From Euryodendron excelsum (Eukaryota; Streptophyta; Magnoliopsida; Ericales; Pentaphylacaceae), in the NCBI GenBank assembly GCA_033060915.1, contig CM065384.1, positions 16,835,001-16,899,000 of the forward strand: DNA of 64,000 bases, given 5' to 3'. Below, piece by piece: positions 23,109 to 37,370 of this stretch (position 1 is its first letter; the number at the start of each line of letters is the position of its first letter). A model generated the notes under the pieces. That model made no database searches, was not told where the DNA came from, and was given only the letters and a program-made list of their open reading frames with translations. A program made the translations under genes and the position numbers.

Positions 23109-24146
23109 CTTCAAATTAGGCTTAAACCCTTCGTTTGAAAAGAAAAAATATATTTCAACTAGCCCAGACGAATTACGAAATGCATCCAAAATCTAGATTT
23201 CTATACATGTTTTGGGCTATGCTTTCTCATAACAAAAGCAACATTCGAGCTAAACCATTTTTGTAGTTTAAAAGCGCACATAACACAACCATCCTACATA
23301 ATTTTTCTACAAAAACTCTTCCATATTTTTCATGTGAATTTGAACTCAAAAGTTCATGAAAGAGGAACTAAAGTTCTATTTTTGTGGGGACAACATGTTT
23401 TCCCAGAAATTTTTTTGGGAATAGAAACAAAAGTCGTGAAAAATTTTAAGATAAATTTATAGGAAATATTATGAGACATCATAGAAATTTTATCATAGTA
23501 TAACAGAAATACTTAGGAAATATTGGAAAAACTCAATAGAAACACACTTATCATAATTTGCAATATTTTTGTATCCTCCCAAAGCTAATTTTTCAATATA
23601 TGTGTAGAATCGTCTACAAACTTTACGAAAGGGTAAATCCGGTCTTATCTCTTGAAGCGTGTCCAAAAGAAAACTTGAAAAAGCCAAAACTTGAATCGAA
23701 AGAACTCCACGTGATTCTTGCGTATCCCTGTAGATCTATTCGCGGTGGAGTGTAGTTAAATCTCTTCGAGGCTAAGAGCACCCTCACAATCCACAACTTA
23801 AGAGCTTTTCTTACTATCTATGTTTTTGGAAGAGAGAGAGTTTTTCTCTAGAGAGAAAAAAAAGAGATACAGAGATGTCCCTCTAAAGAGTCTGTCTATA
23901 TGTTATACGTATATAGAGTAGTTGTAACTTGCCAAAGAGGTTTACAACTTCCCAGTTAGTGGGAAGTGGGGCTATCACCCATAGGTCTTGGGTTGGGCAT
24001 GCCCATAGGCGCCGAACTAGCCCATATACCAACATCTACCACTTGCACATAAGTATACAGAAAACAATCATCAATTTCTCAACCGCCAAATATAAGATCA
24101 TACAACAAATGAGTCGTATGACCGCAGAGTACACTAAAGTTTTAGG
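23109..24146. other. Non-coding sequence, nothing recognised
   Basis: Two short frames (23558-23755 and 23929-24165) carry no recognisable motif, and the second runs into the copia LTR. No RNA gene or terminal repeat was seen. Confidence 0.35.
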
Positions 24147-25197
24147 TGTTAGAGATTTAAACTAAAAGACATGCTTTGTGTAATGGCTTTAGTATTTATT
24201 AATAAATTAGTTATTCCATTTTAATCAAAATATGTGTGAGAAATGTTTGCCTTATATTATTTATTAAATGATTATGCATGTGTGTCTTTTATTCTATATA
24301 GTAGATGAGTTGGTGTGTAGAGTATGGCTTACACACGGAAGATCAAATCATCAGTTTTTATGAAATATAAGCTTATCGTTCACCTTTTTAAATGGAACTG
24401 GACACACCATTAGTAGAACTGTAGCACAAGGTTTTAATAGGTCTATCTTTACTATGAGGAATAGCATAGTTCTAACTTCTTGCACTAGTACACTTTGTAT
24501 GTATTGAACATGACCGTGTTGAGGTAATTGTTTTTATACTGGTTGTATAAAACAATTAATACCTCATGATGATGAGTGCTTATGCTTTTAATCCTAATAT
24601 AATAAATAGACACGTGCATTTGATGTTTATTGTTTTGATTTACAGAAAAGTGAGATTCTTTGTGAGTCAATAAACTCAGTGAGTTGGACAATAATATTAT
24701 GCATATAGTGAATATTACTTATTAATGGAATCTACATCTTGGCATAGAGATTGATGATACCCTTTGAGGAAGCTTATAAATTTTGATTATGTCAAACTTT
24801 ACAGGAGGATTATGAATATGACATATCAAATAAGTTAAGTGGAAAGTCTTAAGAAATTAAATAAGTCTATTAAATTTAATTATTAGTAATTTAGTTTAAT
24901 AGACAAGTATTTGTGATATTAACGTGGGGAGATAAATAAGCATTAATATGGAGTTTGAAATATAATTCCTAGTATGACAGGATAATTCATTCGTGATATA
25001 AATTATAATTTACGTAAATAAGGATTAATCCTGGTTGGATTAGGAATCCTTATTAGCATAAAAAGCCGTAGTTATACTAATCATATAGTTCCTGTTGTAA
25101 CCTTTATATATACGGACTCTAAGAGTAGCTAGAGTTACACTTACTCATAATTGAGAGATACAAATTTCTGTGAGAGCAAGAAACCCTAGCAGTTGCG
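24147..25197 (+). mobile_element. Copia LTR (copy 4), truncated by a gypsy element
   Basis: It starts TGTTAGAGATTTAAAC and aligns with copies 1-3 until 'gaaaccctagcagttgcg', where the gypsy LTR at 25198 begins. About 250 bp of its 3' end are displaced beyond the far end of that element, outside the window. The probable gypsy target copy is TTGCG (25193-25197). Confidence 0.85.
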
Positions 25198-28100
25198 TGT
25201 AAGCAGCCCATTTTTACATGCTCGGCAATCTTCGGTCTGACCGGATCCACATTCAAACTGACACAGATACATTCAAGTCCAAATCAATTTTTTAGACACA
25301 ATCCAGTCAATAAATCGCTTCGCGGGCCCAATAGAGGCAAAATGACCAAAATTCTCTTGGAGCATTACTTGATCTAATTCCAGTTGGCACGTCTTCCTAA
25401 AGACGGTAAGTCTTTATTTCAACCTCGATTCTAGTTTCAATTCCAATCCAGACCAGTGAAGCTCAATCCAGCATGTCTTTTGAGAAAGTTGATCTCTCGG
25501 ACAATAAATCCATCCAGTTCGGCACGTTTACTGGGAAAACTCCTCAGAACGATAAGTCTCTTCAAACCCGTTGACTGGAATCGAACCCAAATCCCCAAGA
25601 TGGTAGAACGGTTCACTTCTAGCACCTGCTAGCCCACTAATGTAGAATGTCCATTATCTGGCACCTTCTTCGAGAAAGTTGATCCCACAAATGATAAGAC
25701 TATCCAGCAACTTCTCGAGATTAGGCAATCTCTGGAATGAACGTACACCGTTAGTGTAATGGAATCACTCGCAAACATTGTAACTGTCAGAGTGGCGGAA
25801 ATACTTGCAAGTAGGTCGACATTGGAAATTGCCAACAAAATCCCTATGTCATGGAATCGAACACGCCTCTTGGCTATGACACGTTTATCGAAGGATAGAA
25901 TACCTTTGGAAATCAACTCGTCACACATCGTCAGAGTGATGGAAACATTCAAAACCCGGGTCAACACTAGTGCCTGCTAGCCTACTCCAGTGAAAAATGA
26001 CCAAACTGCCCCTTAGGCCTTTCCAACACACTTTTTGAGAAAATACCTAAGTCTTCATAATAGTAAGTCCACCTTGCTAAGATTATCCTAAAGACAATAT
26101 GACATGTTCAAATACCTTCCAGTTGATTCTAGATCAATTCCCAGACCATTCGATGAAAATGACCATTTTGCCCCCAAGTATTTGATCATCTCCGGGAACC
26201 ACACCAACTTTGGGTATCAAACTAGTAACCTCCTAAGGATACTTCTAATAGAATTTCTAACATTCCCACACTTTTTAGATCATTTTGTGTTTATTCCGGC
26301 AAGCCCGGTGCAAAATGACCATTTTGTCCCTAGTGGGCTAGTCGCCTTTTCCAACCACAGTAGCTCTGAGTATCAAATCGGCAACCCCTTGAAACACTCT
26401 CAACCTTCAAGCCTTCTCACGGGTCACTCTGAGTCCATTCTGGAGTTTTCCAATTCAATTGATCGTTTTGCCCCCTTGCGGGCTGATCAACCTTTTCAAC
26501 TATTCTAGCATTGTTTCTCAAACTACCTTTGGGACACTCTCTTGAGGGTTCCCATACATTCCTAGTCGAGTCTGGTTACTCAGAACCTTCCAAATCATGC
26601 TCGGACCTTCCGGAGTCACTCCTAGTGGAGCCAAGTCAAAAATTGCATGGTAGTCACTAGGACAAGCGCCCAAATATTTTGCCTTGCATCCCAAGGGTCA
26701 AAAGATACATTTGTTGTCACTTTAAAACTTTCTGCAGTGGCTGGCGCGACTCCTAGTGGCACCATTAGAAATTTTGGATTAGCGCCACTACAACAGGCAC
26801 CAAGGTTGTTTTAATTGCCTATAAATACAGACCCCCCCTCCCCCCCCTCTCCTCATATAAAAAGGGTCTGCAAATTCAATCAACCCCTAACTCTCTCAAG
26901 CCTTTTTAAGTCGTAGCCTCTATACACTCAAACCTTAGCTTCTATATACCTTTTACACTCAAACACAAGCCTCAAACCATCTATTGAAGACTCAAGTGTT
27001 GCAACTTCAAAACTCTTAAGGTTCGAGTAAAGCAAAGCAAACCAAGCAATCAAAGTAAGAAGAATACGAGGTTAGTTTTTTTATTTATTTTTACGTAATC
27101 TCCCCCCTCTCTTCTCCTTAACTCACTTGGGTTTTCTTTTATTTTAATCCCCATTTTCCACTTTCTCGTCTTGCATGCTTGAAACAAGGGACCCCTAGTT
27201 CATGCCTAGGAAAGACTATTAAAGGTCACCGTGCTGGGGGCTTTCTTTTAATTCAACCTTTGATGGTGTGGGTTCGGCCCCCTTGATTATGTAGTGAAGC
27301 CTAGACTTGTATGTTCACGACCCTATTGCATTGTGCATGTCATATTCATACATCCATTCAAAATTACTTTTAAAATTATTTTCAAACTTGCATTCAAAAT
27401 CTTCTTTTCTAAACTTGCTTTCAAAATCACAATCCTAGAGTGATTCTAGTCATTCCATAGTTTGGGTTGTTTTAAGAAAGTGTTATATTCAATGAGCCTA
27501 TCAAGGTTCAAATTTTATGTGTAAACTTTAAATTGTTTTCATCAAAACCACAATCTTAAGATGATTTTAGTCATTCCATGGTTAGGGTTATTTTATAAAT
27601 GTGTGATATTCAATGTGATGATTATGGTCTATATTTCCAATCCTTTTTGTTTTCAAAATCACAACACTAGAATGGTTCTAATCTTTCCATAGTTAGAATC
27701 GTTTTAGGAAAGTGATATATTCAAAAGACTTGCAAAATTCCATATTCAAATCTCTTTCCAAATAGTTTTGCAAATCTACTTCCTAAAAACTCTTTTAAAA
27801 AATCTACTTACTAAAAACTCTTTTCAAAGATCTACTTTTTAAAAAATCTTTTTCATGGAGTCCAAGCCAAGCCCTAAAATCCATGGTTAGGGAACCTTAA
27901 TTTCTTTCTTAAAATCATGACTTTTTTATTTTCTACATCAAATCATAAATTTTTAAATCCAAGATATCAAAAACTCAATCTTTCCAATTCTATGCCAAAT
28001 CAAATCTTCTAATTTAGGAAACTAGATCAAATCCTCCAATTTAGTAAACCAAATCAAGCCCTCTAATTTTGAAAACTAAATCAAATTATCTATTTTTTAA

Positions 28101-29750
28101 AATAAAATCCAATCTTTAACTTTAGAAAATAGGAATTAAATCTTTTTTTGATTCTAATCTTTCTTAATTCCAATCTTTCCTAATTTTAAACATTTTCAAA
28201 TCTCAACTTTCTAAATTCAACTTATCAAATCTTTTCAAATTTTAAAACTTTCCTAATTTCTAATTTCAAAATCTTATTTTAAATTTTAAATCTTTCTTAG
28301 TTCAAACTTTTCTTAAATCAAGACCTTTAATGGAACTTTCCAAATTCAAATCTTTTCAAAATCAATACTTTTCTAAAATAAAAACTTTCTTAAAATGAAA
28401 CTTTCTTATTTTGGTACTTTCCTAAAATGAAACTTTCCTAATTCAACACTTTTCAAAATCCAATCTTTCCTAAACCTTAACTTTTTAAATTCTTTCAAAT
28501 CAAATAATCAAGTCAAATCTTTACAAGTATTTTCATGTCACGTGTTCTAAATCGAATCAAATCATTTCCAAATCTTTCTTAAATCCAACCTTCCTAATTC
28601 GAAACTTTCCTAAAATGGAAATTTCCTAATTCAAAACCTTCTAAAATCAAACCTCTTAAGTTCAAGTCAAGTTTTTTGATTCAATTGCATGCTTTAATCT
28701 TAGGTTACCTAAACTCTAGGAGGCCAAACCCTAGTTCAACCCTAACCCTAAAGTTAGGAAGCTTCAACTTTTTTCAAAGACTTTTTTAAAACTCTTTTCT
28801 AAATCAAGATGACTTTCAAACTTCAATCTAAGTCAAGATGTTTTCAAAGCTCAACTCAATCTTTCCTAAATCAAGTCCAAGTTCTCCTTCAAAGTTCAAT
28901 CTTTTCAAATCAAAGCTCAATTTCAAATCCTCAAGTTCAATTTCAAATCCTCAAGCGTTTCAAATCAAAGTTTAATTTCTAATCTTCTATTTAAAGTTCA
29001 AATCATACCATTTTCAAATCAAAGCTTTTCAATTCAAATTTTTCAAAAATCTCAAAGTGTCTACTTTCAATTGGATCCCGAGTCCGAACTACGACTGACC
29101 TGATTCCTAACAAAGGGATACGTAGGCAACCCTCATGGGTGTGGTCACAACCTTTTTCAAACTTTAAAATTTCTTTTTAAATCTATTTTCAAAATTAAAT
29201 CTTTTTCTTGTACTTGCATGTTATGCATCATTTCAAATCTCTTTCTAAAATTCTCTTTCAAAGTGAATAGTATGGGACATTGAATAATCGAAGATTCTAA
29301 TTGAGTGAACCTAGGGTAAATAGACATGTAGGTACTGCAAGGGTAGGATAGGGTGATAGTCTAGTGTATCTTTCTTATACGTAACCAACCTCCAAACTTG
29401 GAATCTTTGTTTTCAAAGACCAAAAATGGAGTTATTTTTTTTAAAAGAACTTAAATTTCTTCAAAGGTTGCCAAACAACCTATTTTCTTCAAAAACTCTC
29501 TCTTGAGGAAGTTTTCCAAAACCTTTTCAAAAACCCTAAGTTTAATCTTCGAATTACACTAAGTTTTAGGTGCCCTAATTCATCTTTATCAAGGTAGGTG
29601 GCGACTCCAAACTTTTTTCAAAAGCCCTTAATCAAATCAATTTCAAGTTCAAACTTAGTCGTACTTATCCTTCTAAGAGGATGAGTTCTAACAAGAGAGT
29701 ACCGTGTTCTCACTTGTGTTTTCCTGAGTGTGAAAAATCGAGATGTGACA
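25198..29750 (+). mobile_element. 5' LTR of the outer family B Ty3/gypsy element
   Basis: It starts TGTAAGCAGCCCATTTTTAC and ends GAGATGTGACA, followed two bases later by a primer-binding site. At 4.55 kb it is typical of the giant-LTR Tat-type gypsy elements. It lacks the 83-bp array of family A. GGCGCC-type motifs ('tggctggcgcgactcctagtggc', about 26740) precede a TATA box at 26820. A degenerate low-complexity tract fills 27340-29050, and a hairpin GGTTG-CCAAA-CAACC lies at 29466-29480. The matching 3' LTR is not in the window. Confidence 0.85.
26820..26827 (+). promoter_or_regulatory. Putative LTR TATA box
   Basis: TATAAATA lies downstream of the GGCGCC-type motifs and just before a C-rich run (26831-26850). 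It is in the same position as in the other gypsy LTRs. Confidence 0.55.
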
Positions 29751-29752
29751 GC

Positions 29753-29772
29753 TGGCGACTCTGTTGGGGACG
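29753..29772 (+). other. Primer-binding site of the outer element
   Basis: TGGCGACTCTGTTGGGGACG starts two bases after the LTR end. TGG at the start pairs with the CCA end of a tRNA, and the word resembles the PBS at 41870. The exact tRNA cannot be named without a search. Confidence 0.8.
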
Positions 29773-31975
29773 CTGAGAGGGTTAGGCTATTATCATGTGT
29801 TTTCACCCTTCACTCATTTAGAATCTTCAGTTAATTTTTCCAATCTTATCCACTTCAAAATTTTCAAAATCAACCTTTTCAAAACTGTTTTAAAAAACAT
29901 GTCATTATTTGTATTAAATTCATATTCAATCACTCTATCTTGCATTAAGTTTGCCATCTAAGTACTGGATTTTTGCATCTTTATTTTTGTAGGTGGACTT
30001 TTGTTCACATTTGATTTTATGTCATATTAACTGCCATATATATCATGAATGAATAGGATTGAATGGATAGGATGAATGGGAGTTATTGGGCCCTTTCCTC
30101 TGTTTTTCAAAATTCCACACACACATTGCATGTGCACTTATATTTGCATATTTGCATTCTTTACCTAATTGTGTCCCTTCTAGTTAGAAGGGGGAACGAC
30201 ATATTGGTTGTGGGTGGATGTTGTGACAATTTCTTAGCCTACGGCTTTTTGATGGTTCTCCCACTCAAATCACCAACCTATAATGGCACCACCTCAGTGA
30301 GTGGGCCTAGGTTTGAAGATTTGGGAACCAAGCCTTCTTAGGCAGTACTAGTAAACCCTCAACCTCATGCTCATGTAAAAACTATGCATAGCCGAACCTC
30401 TTTTGGATTTAAGACCTGTACATCAATTTTAAAACCATAAAGGAAAGGGCCAATTGCTTTACTTTCCTTTATCCTTGTCTGATTCCTATTGTTATAATGC
30501 TTGTATAAATGCTCATGCATACATATTTACTTTACAATTGCATTCTCTCTCTCTCTCTCTCTTTCTCTGTCTGTCTCTCTCTCTCCTTTGTGCATACATG
30601 TTCATGTATTCAATATTCTATTTTAAGACAACAGTTTCAAAGTAACTTAAGTTGTTGCATTCTCATGCATATGATCAACCCATAGAGAGTGACACCAAGA
30701 TAACTCTCCCTTACATAAAACATACCAAAATCCTAAGGGTTCCCACGTAACCCTAAGGACTCATGGCATACATTTCAAGTCATTTCATAAAGAGGGGCCC
30801 CAATCCTTCCATGCTCACGGAGATAAGGTTGCCAAGAAGACAAGGGGTAATCAAACAGAAAGGTACATCAAACTCAAAGAAGGCGAACCTGAAGACTCAA
30901 GAGTAGTTAAGGATCTCAAATGTAAAAGTAGATAGGTGAAAGTCACAAGGAAAATGTTCTCCCTTCCCCTATTAAAATGTAATTCAATTCATTTGTATCT
31001 TAAACTTAAAAGTTCAATGTACTTCTTTATTTTTTGCAAATGAATGAATGAATGTATGTTCCTACTCGACGGTAAGGTATCTACATACAGGGGCAGACCT
31101 CTTATTTCTAAGAAAGTGAGCCAAATACATCATGTTTAATCTCCTCTCCCGTAGTGACACCCCTAGAATATACATTATACAAAAAATTTCAACTTGAGGC
31201 ACTAACTTATCTTTTGTTTCTTATCTTCTATCCTCCCCCCTCATCTTTGAGTACTAAGAAAACTGAAGGCAGAAGCAAGACAAGAAGGGGGTCTTCTAAA
31301 CCATTCATTTACTGTTATCATGCTGCTCACAGATTCACTTCCATTATACTTATGCATCCATATCTATCTCAAGACAAGAGTTCCAAAAAACTTAAGTCAT
31401 TAAGTTCTCATGCATTTAATCAACTGTAGAGAGAAAGGAACAATCTGATCTCATGCTGATCAAACCTACCTAAACTCCTAACGGTTCCCTATTACCTTAA
31501 GGGTTCATGGCATGCATGAAATCATATTTAAAAAAAGGTTAAAATCTCTATCTGTCCATGGAGGTGTGATTATCTAAACAAATAAGCATCAACTGGCTCA
31601 TGCCGAAGAGGTATTGTATTGCATATAAGGGCAAAACCCCATCTCCAAAATGAAATCAGCATCATGCCTAGATTCCCTCAAAAAAGGGACCTCCATAAGA
31701 CAAACGTTGGATAAAACTTCCAACTCCACATGCTAACTGTGTTTTGTTTTCTTGTCCTTTTTTCTAAGTTAAAGAGCATAATTGAACTCATAGAACCCCT
31801 CTAGCATCTTGCCCAATTCAAACTCATGCAAGGATAAGCTCGGTTATGGGAAGAGGCCTACATTGAAGAGTAAGAAGAACTGGCCATCTATCTACAAGAC
31901 GTAATCTCTACACCATGTCACGACAATCACCATTCATGCAGAAGAAGACTTCATGATTTGCAAAGTTTTATCAGT
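29773..31975 (+). mobile_element. Leader region of the outer element
   Basis: Non-coding sequence homologous to the leader of the complete element (41890-43391): shared blocks include 'gatgaatgggagttattggg', 'ggttcccacgtaaccctaag' and 'catacaggggca'. Part is duplicated in tandem, with the block at about 30625-31130 recurring in decayed form at about 31370-31700. A CT-rich run lies at 30545-30596. The gag that should follow is missing. Confidence 0.7.
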
Positions 31976-34900
31976 TGTGCGCTCCAATTTTTTGCACTCG
32001 AAAAAGACAAGTGAGAAAAACACACTACTCTCTCGTTAGAACTCATCCTCCTAGAAGGACGAGTGCGACTAGGTTTGAATTAGAAATTAATTTTGAATAA
32101 GGGATTTTGGAAAATAATTTGGAGTCACCACCTAATTTGATTAAGGTGAGTTAGGTCACCTAAAACTAAGCACAATCCAAAGATTACGCTTAGGGTTTTT
32201 GAAAAGATTTTAAAAACTTGCTCGAGAGAAGGTTTTTAGAAAATAGATTGTTTGGCAACCTTTAAAAATATGTAAGCCCTTGTTGAAAATAACTTCATTT
32301 TGGTCTTTGAAAATAGTGATCTAGGTTCAAAGATTGGTTACATGTGGGGAAGACGCACTAAGCCATCGCCCTACCCAGCCCTTGCGATACCTACATGTTT
32401 ATTCACCCTAGGTTCATTCATTAGAGTCCTTGATTAATACATGTCCAAAACTATCCACTTTAGAAAAGAATTTCGAAAAGATGTTTGACATGATGCATGA
32501 TATGTAAATGCAAGAAAAATGTTTTGATTTTAGAAAATAGATTTGAAAAGAAAGATTTAATTTTTGAAATAAGGTTTTAGAAATTAAAGATTGGAAATAG
32601 ACTTTAGAATTAGAAACTTGAAATAGGTCATGGAATTGGAAGTTTGAAAAAAGTTGTGACCACATCCATGAGGGTTGCCTACTTATCCTTTTTTGCGAAT
32701 CAAGTCAGTCGTAGTTCGAACAAGAGTCCGATTGAGAAAAAGAAACTTGATTTGAACTTGAAATAAAAGATATGAAATCAAGATTTAATTTGAAACTTAG
32801 ATTGGAAGACTGGAATCGAGATTGAACTTAGACTTAGAATTGAATTTGAAAAAGGGGTTTGAACATTAAAAGAGAACTTGGACTAGATTTGGAAAGATAG
32901 AGATTTGAAAACATTTTAAAGCTTGAAATTAGATAACTATCTTGGTTTAGAAAAGAGCTTTTAGAAAAGAGTTGGAAACTTCCTACCATTAGAGTTGAAC
33001 TAGGGTCTAGGTCTCCTAGGGTTTAGGTAACCTAAGATTGAAACACGCAGTTGAATTAGGAATGTTTGAATTAGAAAAGATTCGAATTAGGAAAGACGCA
33101 TTTTAAGAAAGATTTTGAGAAGAAATTTGATTTGACTTGAAAAACTTGACTTGGAATAGATTTAGAAAAGTTAGGGTTTAGGAAATATTGGACTTTAAGA
33201 TTTGGAAAGCTTAAATTTAGGAAAGTTCCACTTTAGGAAAGTGCTAAATTAAGAAAGTTTCGGATTTAGAAAGTTTCAACTTAAGAAAGTTTTGAATTTA
33301 GAAAACTTTGAAATTAAGAAAGGTTGGAATTAGGAAAGTTTTGGTTTCGAAAAGATTTTAATCTAAGAAAGTTTTCTAATTTGGAAAGTTTGATTTAAGA
33401 AGGATTTAGAAAGTTTAGAAATTAGGAAAGGTTTAAATTTAGAAAGATTGGAAAGTTTGAAATTTAGAAAGTTAAAATTTGGAAAGGTTTGACATTAAGA
33501 AAGTTTAGAATTAGGAAATGATTGAATTAAGAAAGATTTGAATTCTATTTCTGAAAAAAAGATGATTTGATTTTGTTTCCAAAATTAAAGAATTAGATTT
33601 GGTTTCCCAAGTTGGAAGACTAGACCTGACATGAAATTGGAAAGGAAGAGATTTGAAAAACTTTGATTTAGAAAATATGATTTGATTTGAAAAAGAGGTT
33701 TAGGAAACTTAAGAGTTTGATTTTGAAAATAGAATTTTCAAAATCTATGATTTGATATGGAAAGGGAAAGTGAAAATTATGGTTTCCTAGTCATGGGTTA
33801 TAGGGCTTGACCTGGACTCCAAGGAAAAGGGTTTTTGGAAAGTATAACTTTGAAAAGAGAGTTTTTAGGAAGGAGATTTTTGAAAAGAGTTTTTAGGACA
33901 TAGATTTGAAAAGAAGTTTTAGAAAGTAGATTAGTAAAGAGATTTTGGAGAGGATTTAAAAATTAATTTTGGAAAGAAGATTGAAATATAGACTTTTGCA
34001 AGTCTTTAAAAACATCTCACTTTACTAAAACAACTCTAACCGTAAGAAGGTTAGAACCATTCTAGAATTGTGGTTTTGAAAAGAACAAGGATTTGAAAAT
34101 ATGGACCATATTGGTCTCATTAAATATGACACTTTCATAAAGCAACCCTAATTACGGAATGGCTAGAATCACCCTAAGCCTGTGATTTTGACAAAATTGA
34201 GTTTAGGGTTTGTACCCAAAGCTTATGTAATACTTTCCTAAAACAATCCTAACCATGAAGTGGTTAGAATCATCTTAAGAATTGTGATTTTTGAAAATAA
34301 ATTTGACATAGAAGATTTTTAATGCAAGTTTGGAAAGAGATTTTGATACAAGTTTAGAAAACGATTTTGAAAAGATGTATGAGTATGATATGCATAATGC
34401 AAGTAGGGTCATAAACATACAAGGTTTAGGCTTCACCACATAATCAAGGGGGTTGAATCCACGTGGTCTAAGGTCAAATTACAAGAAAGCCCCCGACACA
34501 ATGACTTTCAACCATTCTTCCTACACATAAATCGGGATTCCCTTGTTTCAAGCATGCAAGAAGAGGGGGGGGGGGGGTGAAGAAGCTAGGCGATTAAAAT
34601 AGAAGAAAACTTAAGTGGGGTTAGGAGAGAGAAGAGAGAAGGGGGGAATCACGCAAATGTAAACAGAAAACCAACATCATGTCTTCTTTGAGTTGTTAGC
34701 TTTATTTGCTTTACTTTGATTTGATCTTCGAGAGCTTCGAGTTTGCAGCGCCTTAAGTTTTCAATGGTTGGCTTGGAGGCTTGTATAAACGCTTATTGAG
34801 TGTATGTTTGCTAGGGTTAAGATGTATAGGGGCTAGGGTTTTATGAAGCCTAAAGAACTAGGGTTTGGAGAGAGCTCGAGGGCTGTATATAGAGAAAGAA

Positions 34901-36578
34901 AGTTTCTGGCTTTAGATTGCCTACCTTTTTCACTTAGGGAAGAGGCTCTGTATTTATAAACCTATCTTGGTGCTTGTTGCAGTGGCACCAGGCTTAAAAT
35001 CCCATTGTAGTGGTGCCAACCACTTAGGAAATATTTTAGGGTAGCAAGAAACGTATCTTCAACCCTTGATACGCAAGGTAGAAGATTTGGGCGCCTGTCT
35101 TAGTGACTACCATGCATTTTTTAGCCTGGTTCCACTAGGAGTGACTCCGGACGGTCCGAGAATGTTTTGGAAGGTCGAGAATGGTCCAGAAGGCCGAAAA
35201 TGGGTAGAACCCTTGAAATAGTGTCCCTGGGGTAATAGACTGGAAAAACAAGGTTGGAATTATTGACCGAGCTATTCGGGAAAAAACAGTAAACTAAACC
35301 AGAAAACCACCGAAATGGACTTGGAATAATCCATGGGTGGACTTGAAGGTTGGAAACACTATCCAAAGTATTCCAAGGGAGTGCTAGTTTAATACCCAGA
35401 GCCGGTGTGGGCGGAAAAGGTGACCGGCCCACTAGGAGCAAAACAATCATTTTTGCAACGGGTTAACCGGAATTTGTTTGAAATGATCCAGAAAGATAAT
35501 GAAAGGTCAGGAATACTATAAGAAGCATTCTCAATAGATTACCGGTTTGATACCTAGAGCCGGTGTGGTTCCCAGAGGTACTTGGATGCCTAGAGGCAAA
35601 ATGGTCATTTTGACTGAATGGTCCCAAAATTGACCCGGAATTGACTAGAAGGCACTTAAACATACCGGATCGTCTTTAGGACGATCTTAGAAGGATAGAA
35701 TTACCGTTCTGAGGACTTAGGTACTTTCTCAAGAAATGTGTCGGAAGTGGCCCTAGGGGTAGTTTGGTCATTTTTTACTGGAGTGAGCTAGCAGGCACTA
35801 GTGTTGATCCGGGTTTTGAGTGTTTCCATCACTCTTAAGGTATTTGACGAGTTGATTTCCAAATGTATCTCATCCTTTGGTAAATGTGTCACGGCCAAGA
35901 GACGAATTCGGTCCCGTGATATAGGGGGTTTGTTGGCAATTCCCAATGTCGACTTGTTTACGAGTGTTTCCACCACTCTTATGGTTGTGATGTTTACGAG
36001 TATTTCCGCCACTCCGACGGTTCATGTTCATTCCGGAGACTGTTGGATCTGGGGAAGTTGCTAGGTGAACTTATTGTCTGAAGAATTAACTTTCTCAAAA
36101 GACGTGCTGAATAACAGACATTTCTTCATTGGCGGGCTAGTAGGAGCCAAAGGTGGACCGTTCTACCATCTTGAGAACTTGGGGTCTCATCCCGGTTGAC
36201 GAGTTTGAAGGGACTTACCGTTCCGAAGATTTTTCTCAAAAAACGTGCTGGATTGGATGGCCTTATCACCTGAGGGATCAACTTTCTCCAAAAGCATGCC
36301 ATATTTGATTGAAATTAGAATTGGACTTGAAGTTGAATTTGAGATTTAAATGGGGACTTACCGTCTCTAGGAAGATGTGCTTATTAGAATTGGACCGAGC
36401 CATGCCACACTGGCATTTCTGTCATTCTGCCTCTATTGGGCCTAGCGAGCCTACGAAGCGATTGATTGATTGGATTGAGCTCGAAGAGTTAATTTGGACT
36501 TGAATATAGCTGCATTGGTTTGAACGTAAGTCCGGATGGACTGGAGATTGTCGAGCGGGTAAAAATGGGGTGCTTACG
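31976..36578 (-). mobile_element. Family B solo LTR, minus strand, in the outer element
   Basis: 4.6 kb. The minus strand starts (T/C)GTAAGCACCCCATTTTTAC at 36578 and ends GGAGCGCACA at 31976. The flanks TCAGT (31971-31975) and TTAGT (36579-36583) form a 5-bp target duplication with one transition. Internal landmarks include a minus-strand TATA box at 34951-34959, a poly-G run near 34566, the low-complexity tract at 32500-34000 and the small hairpin at 32246-32260. No internal region adjoins it, so it arose by LTR-LTR recombination. Confidence 0.85.
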
Positions 36579-37370
36579 TTAGTCCTATGCATTGCCACAA
36601 CAGAACCCTCCAACTTCCAAGCTTTTAAACATATGTCAACTGCCCAAAAAGATTCGGCTCATTCCATTCATTTGATAGTTGAGAACATAGTTGCTAACCA
36701 CCTTAGCAGTATAAGCTTCTAACGTGGGGGAAGGACTAGGGGCATAGCCATAGGGTGATTTTCATTTGCAACAATTCAATGCTCAGCATCATACTCACGG
36801 GAAGGGATATTATCCCCCTTTAAAGGAGACTAAGCAAAAAGGTCGATCCAAAATCTAACTACTAAGCAATAGACAGCAATCAATAGTCTACCATCCCTAT
36901 ATATCGGTTCAAATCCCAGAGGAGTCACTATCAAGCTTGTTCCACAAAAAAGATGCCTTAGCCTTAGGCATTGATCCTTCAACGTTAGCTTATCTTCCTC
37001 AAGCAGCATTAGATAAAACTTGGTAAATTGGACTGCCTTTCATATTCCCAGACCCTGAAGGCCTTGGTAAAGCCTACAGGAGGAACCCCTTGATTTTGAC
37101 TTATCAAAGTATCATGTAAATATCAAGTACATAACAGGCTAATCTGAAATAAATGACCTTAATCATGAAATGTTTTATTTGTCATATTAAAATCTTTTTC
37201 AACAAAACAAAACTTGCAGGGTATCCAACTCTTGGCATCTTTTGACCTTAAAAACATCCAGACATCCACTACAAAGTTGGCCTCCCTGAGTTCATCAACA
37301 CAGATAATGTAAGCATCCCTAATAACGACACAATAGCAAAACATCACCAAATCTTTCAAGATCAATCCCT
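36579..37370 (+). mobile_element. Decayed internal region of the outer element
   Basis: Continues the outer element after the solo LTR. No gag, protease or reverse transcriptase could be read. Its right end passes into integrase sequence. Protein-level comparison might recover decayed pol here. Confidence 0.45.

Noticed and set aside
28736..28752. CCCTAA repeats resembling plant telomere sequence
   Set aside because: Only two or three scattered units in CT- and A-rich LTR sequence; no array, and similar words are part of the LTR drift.
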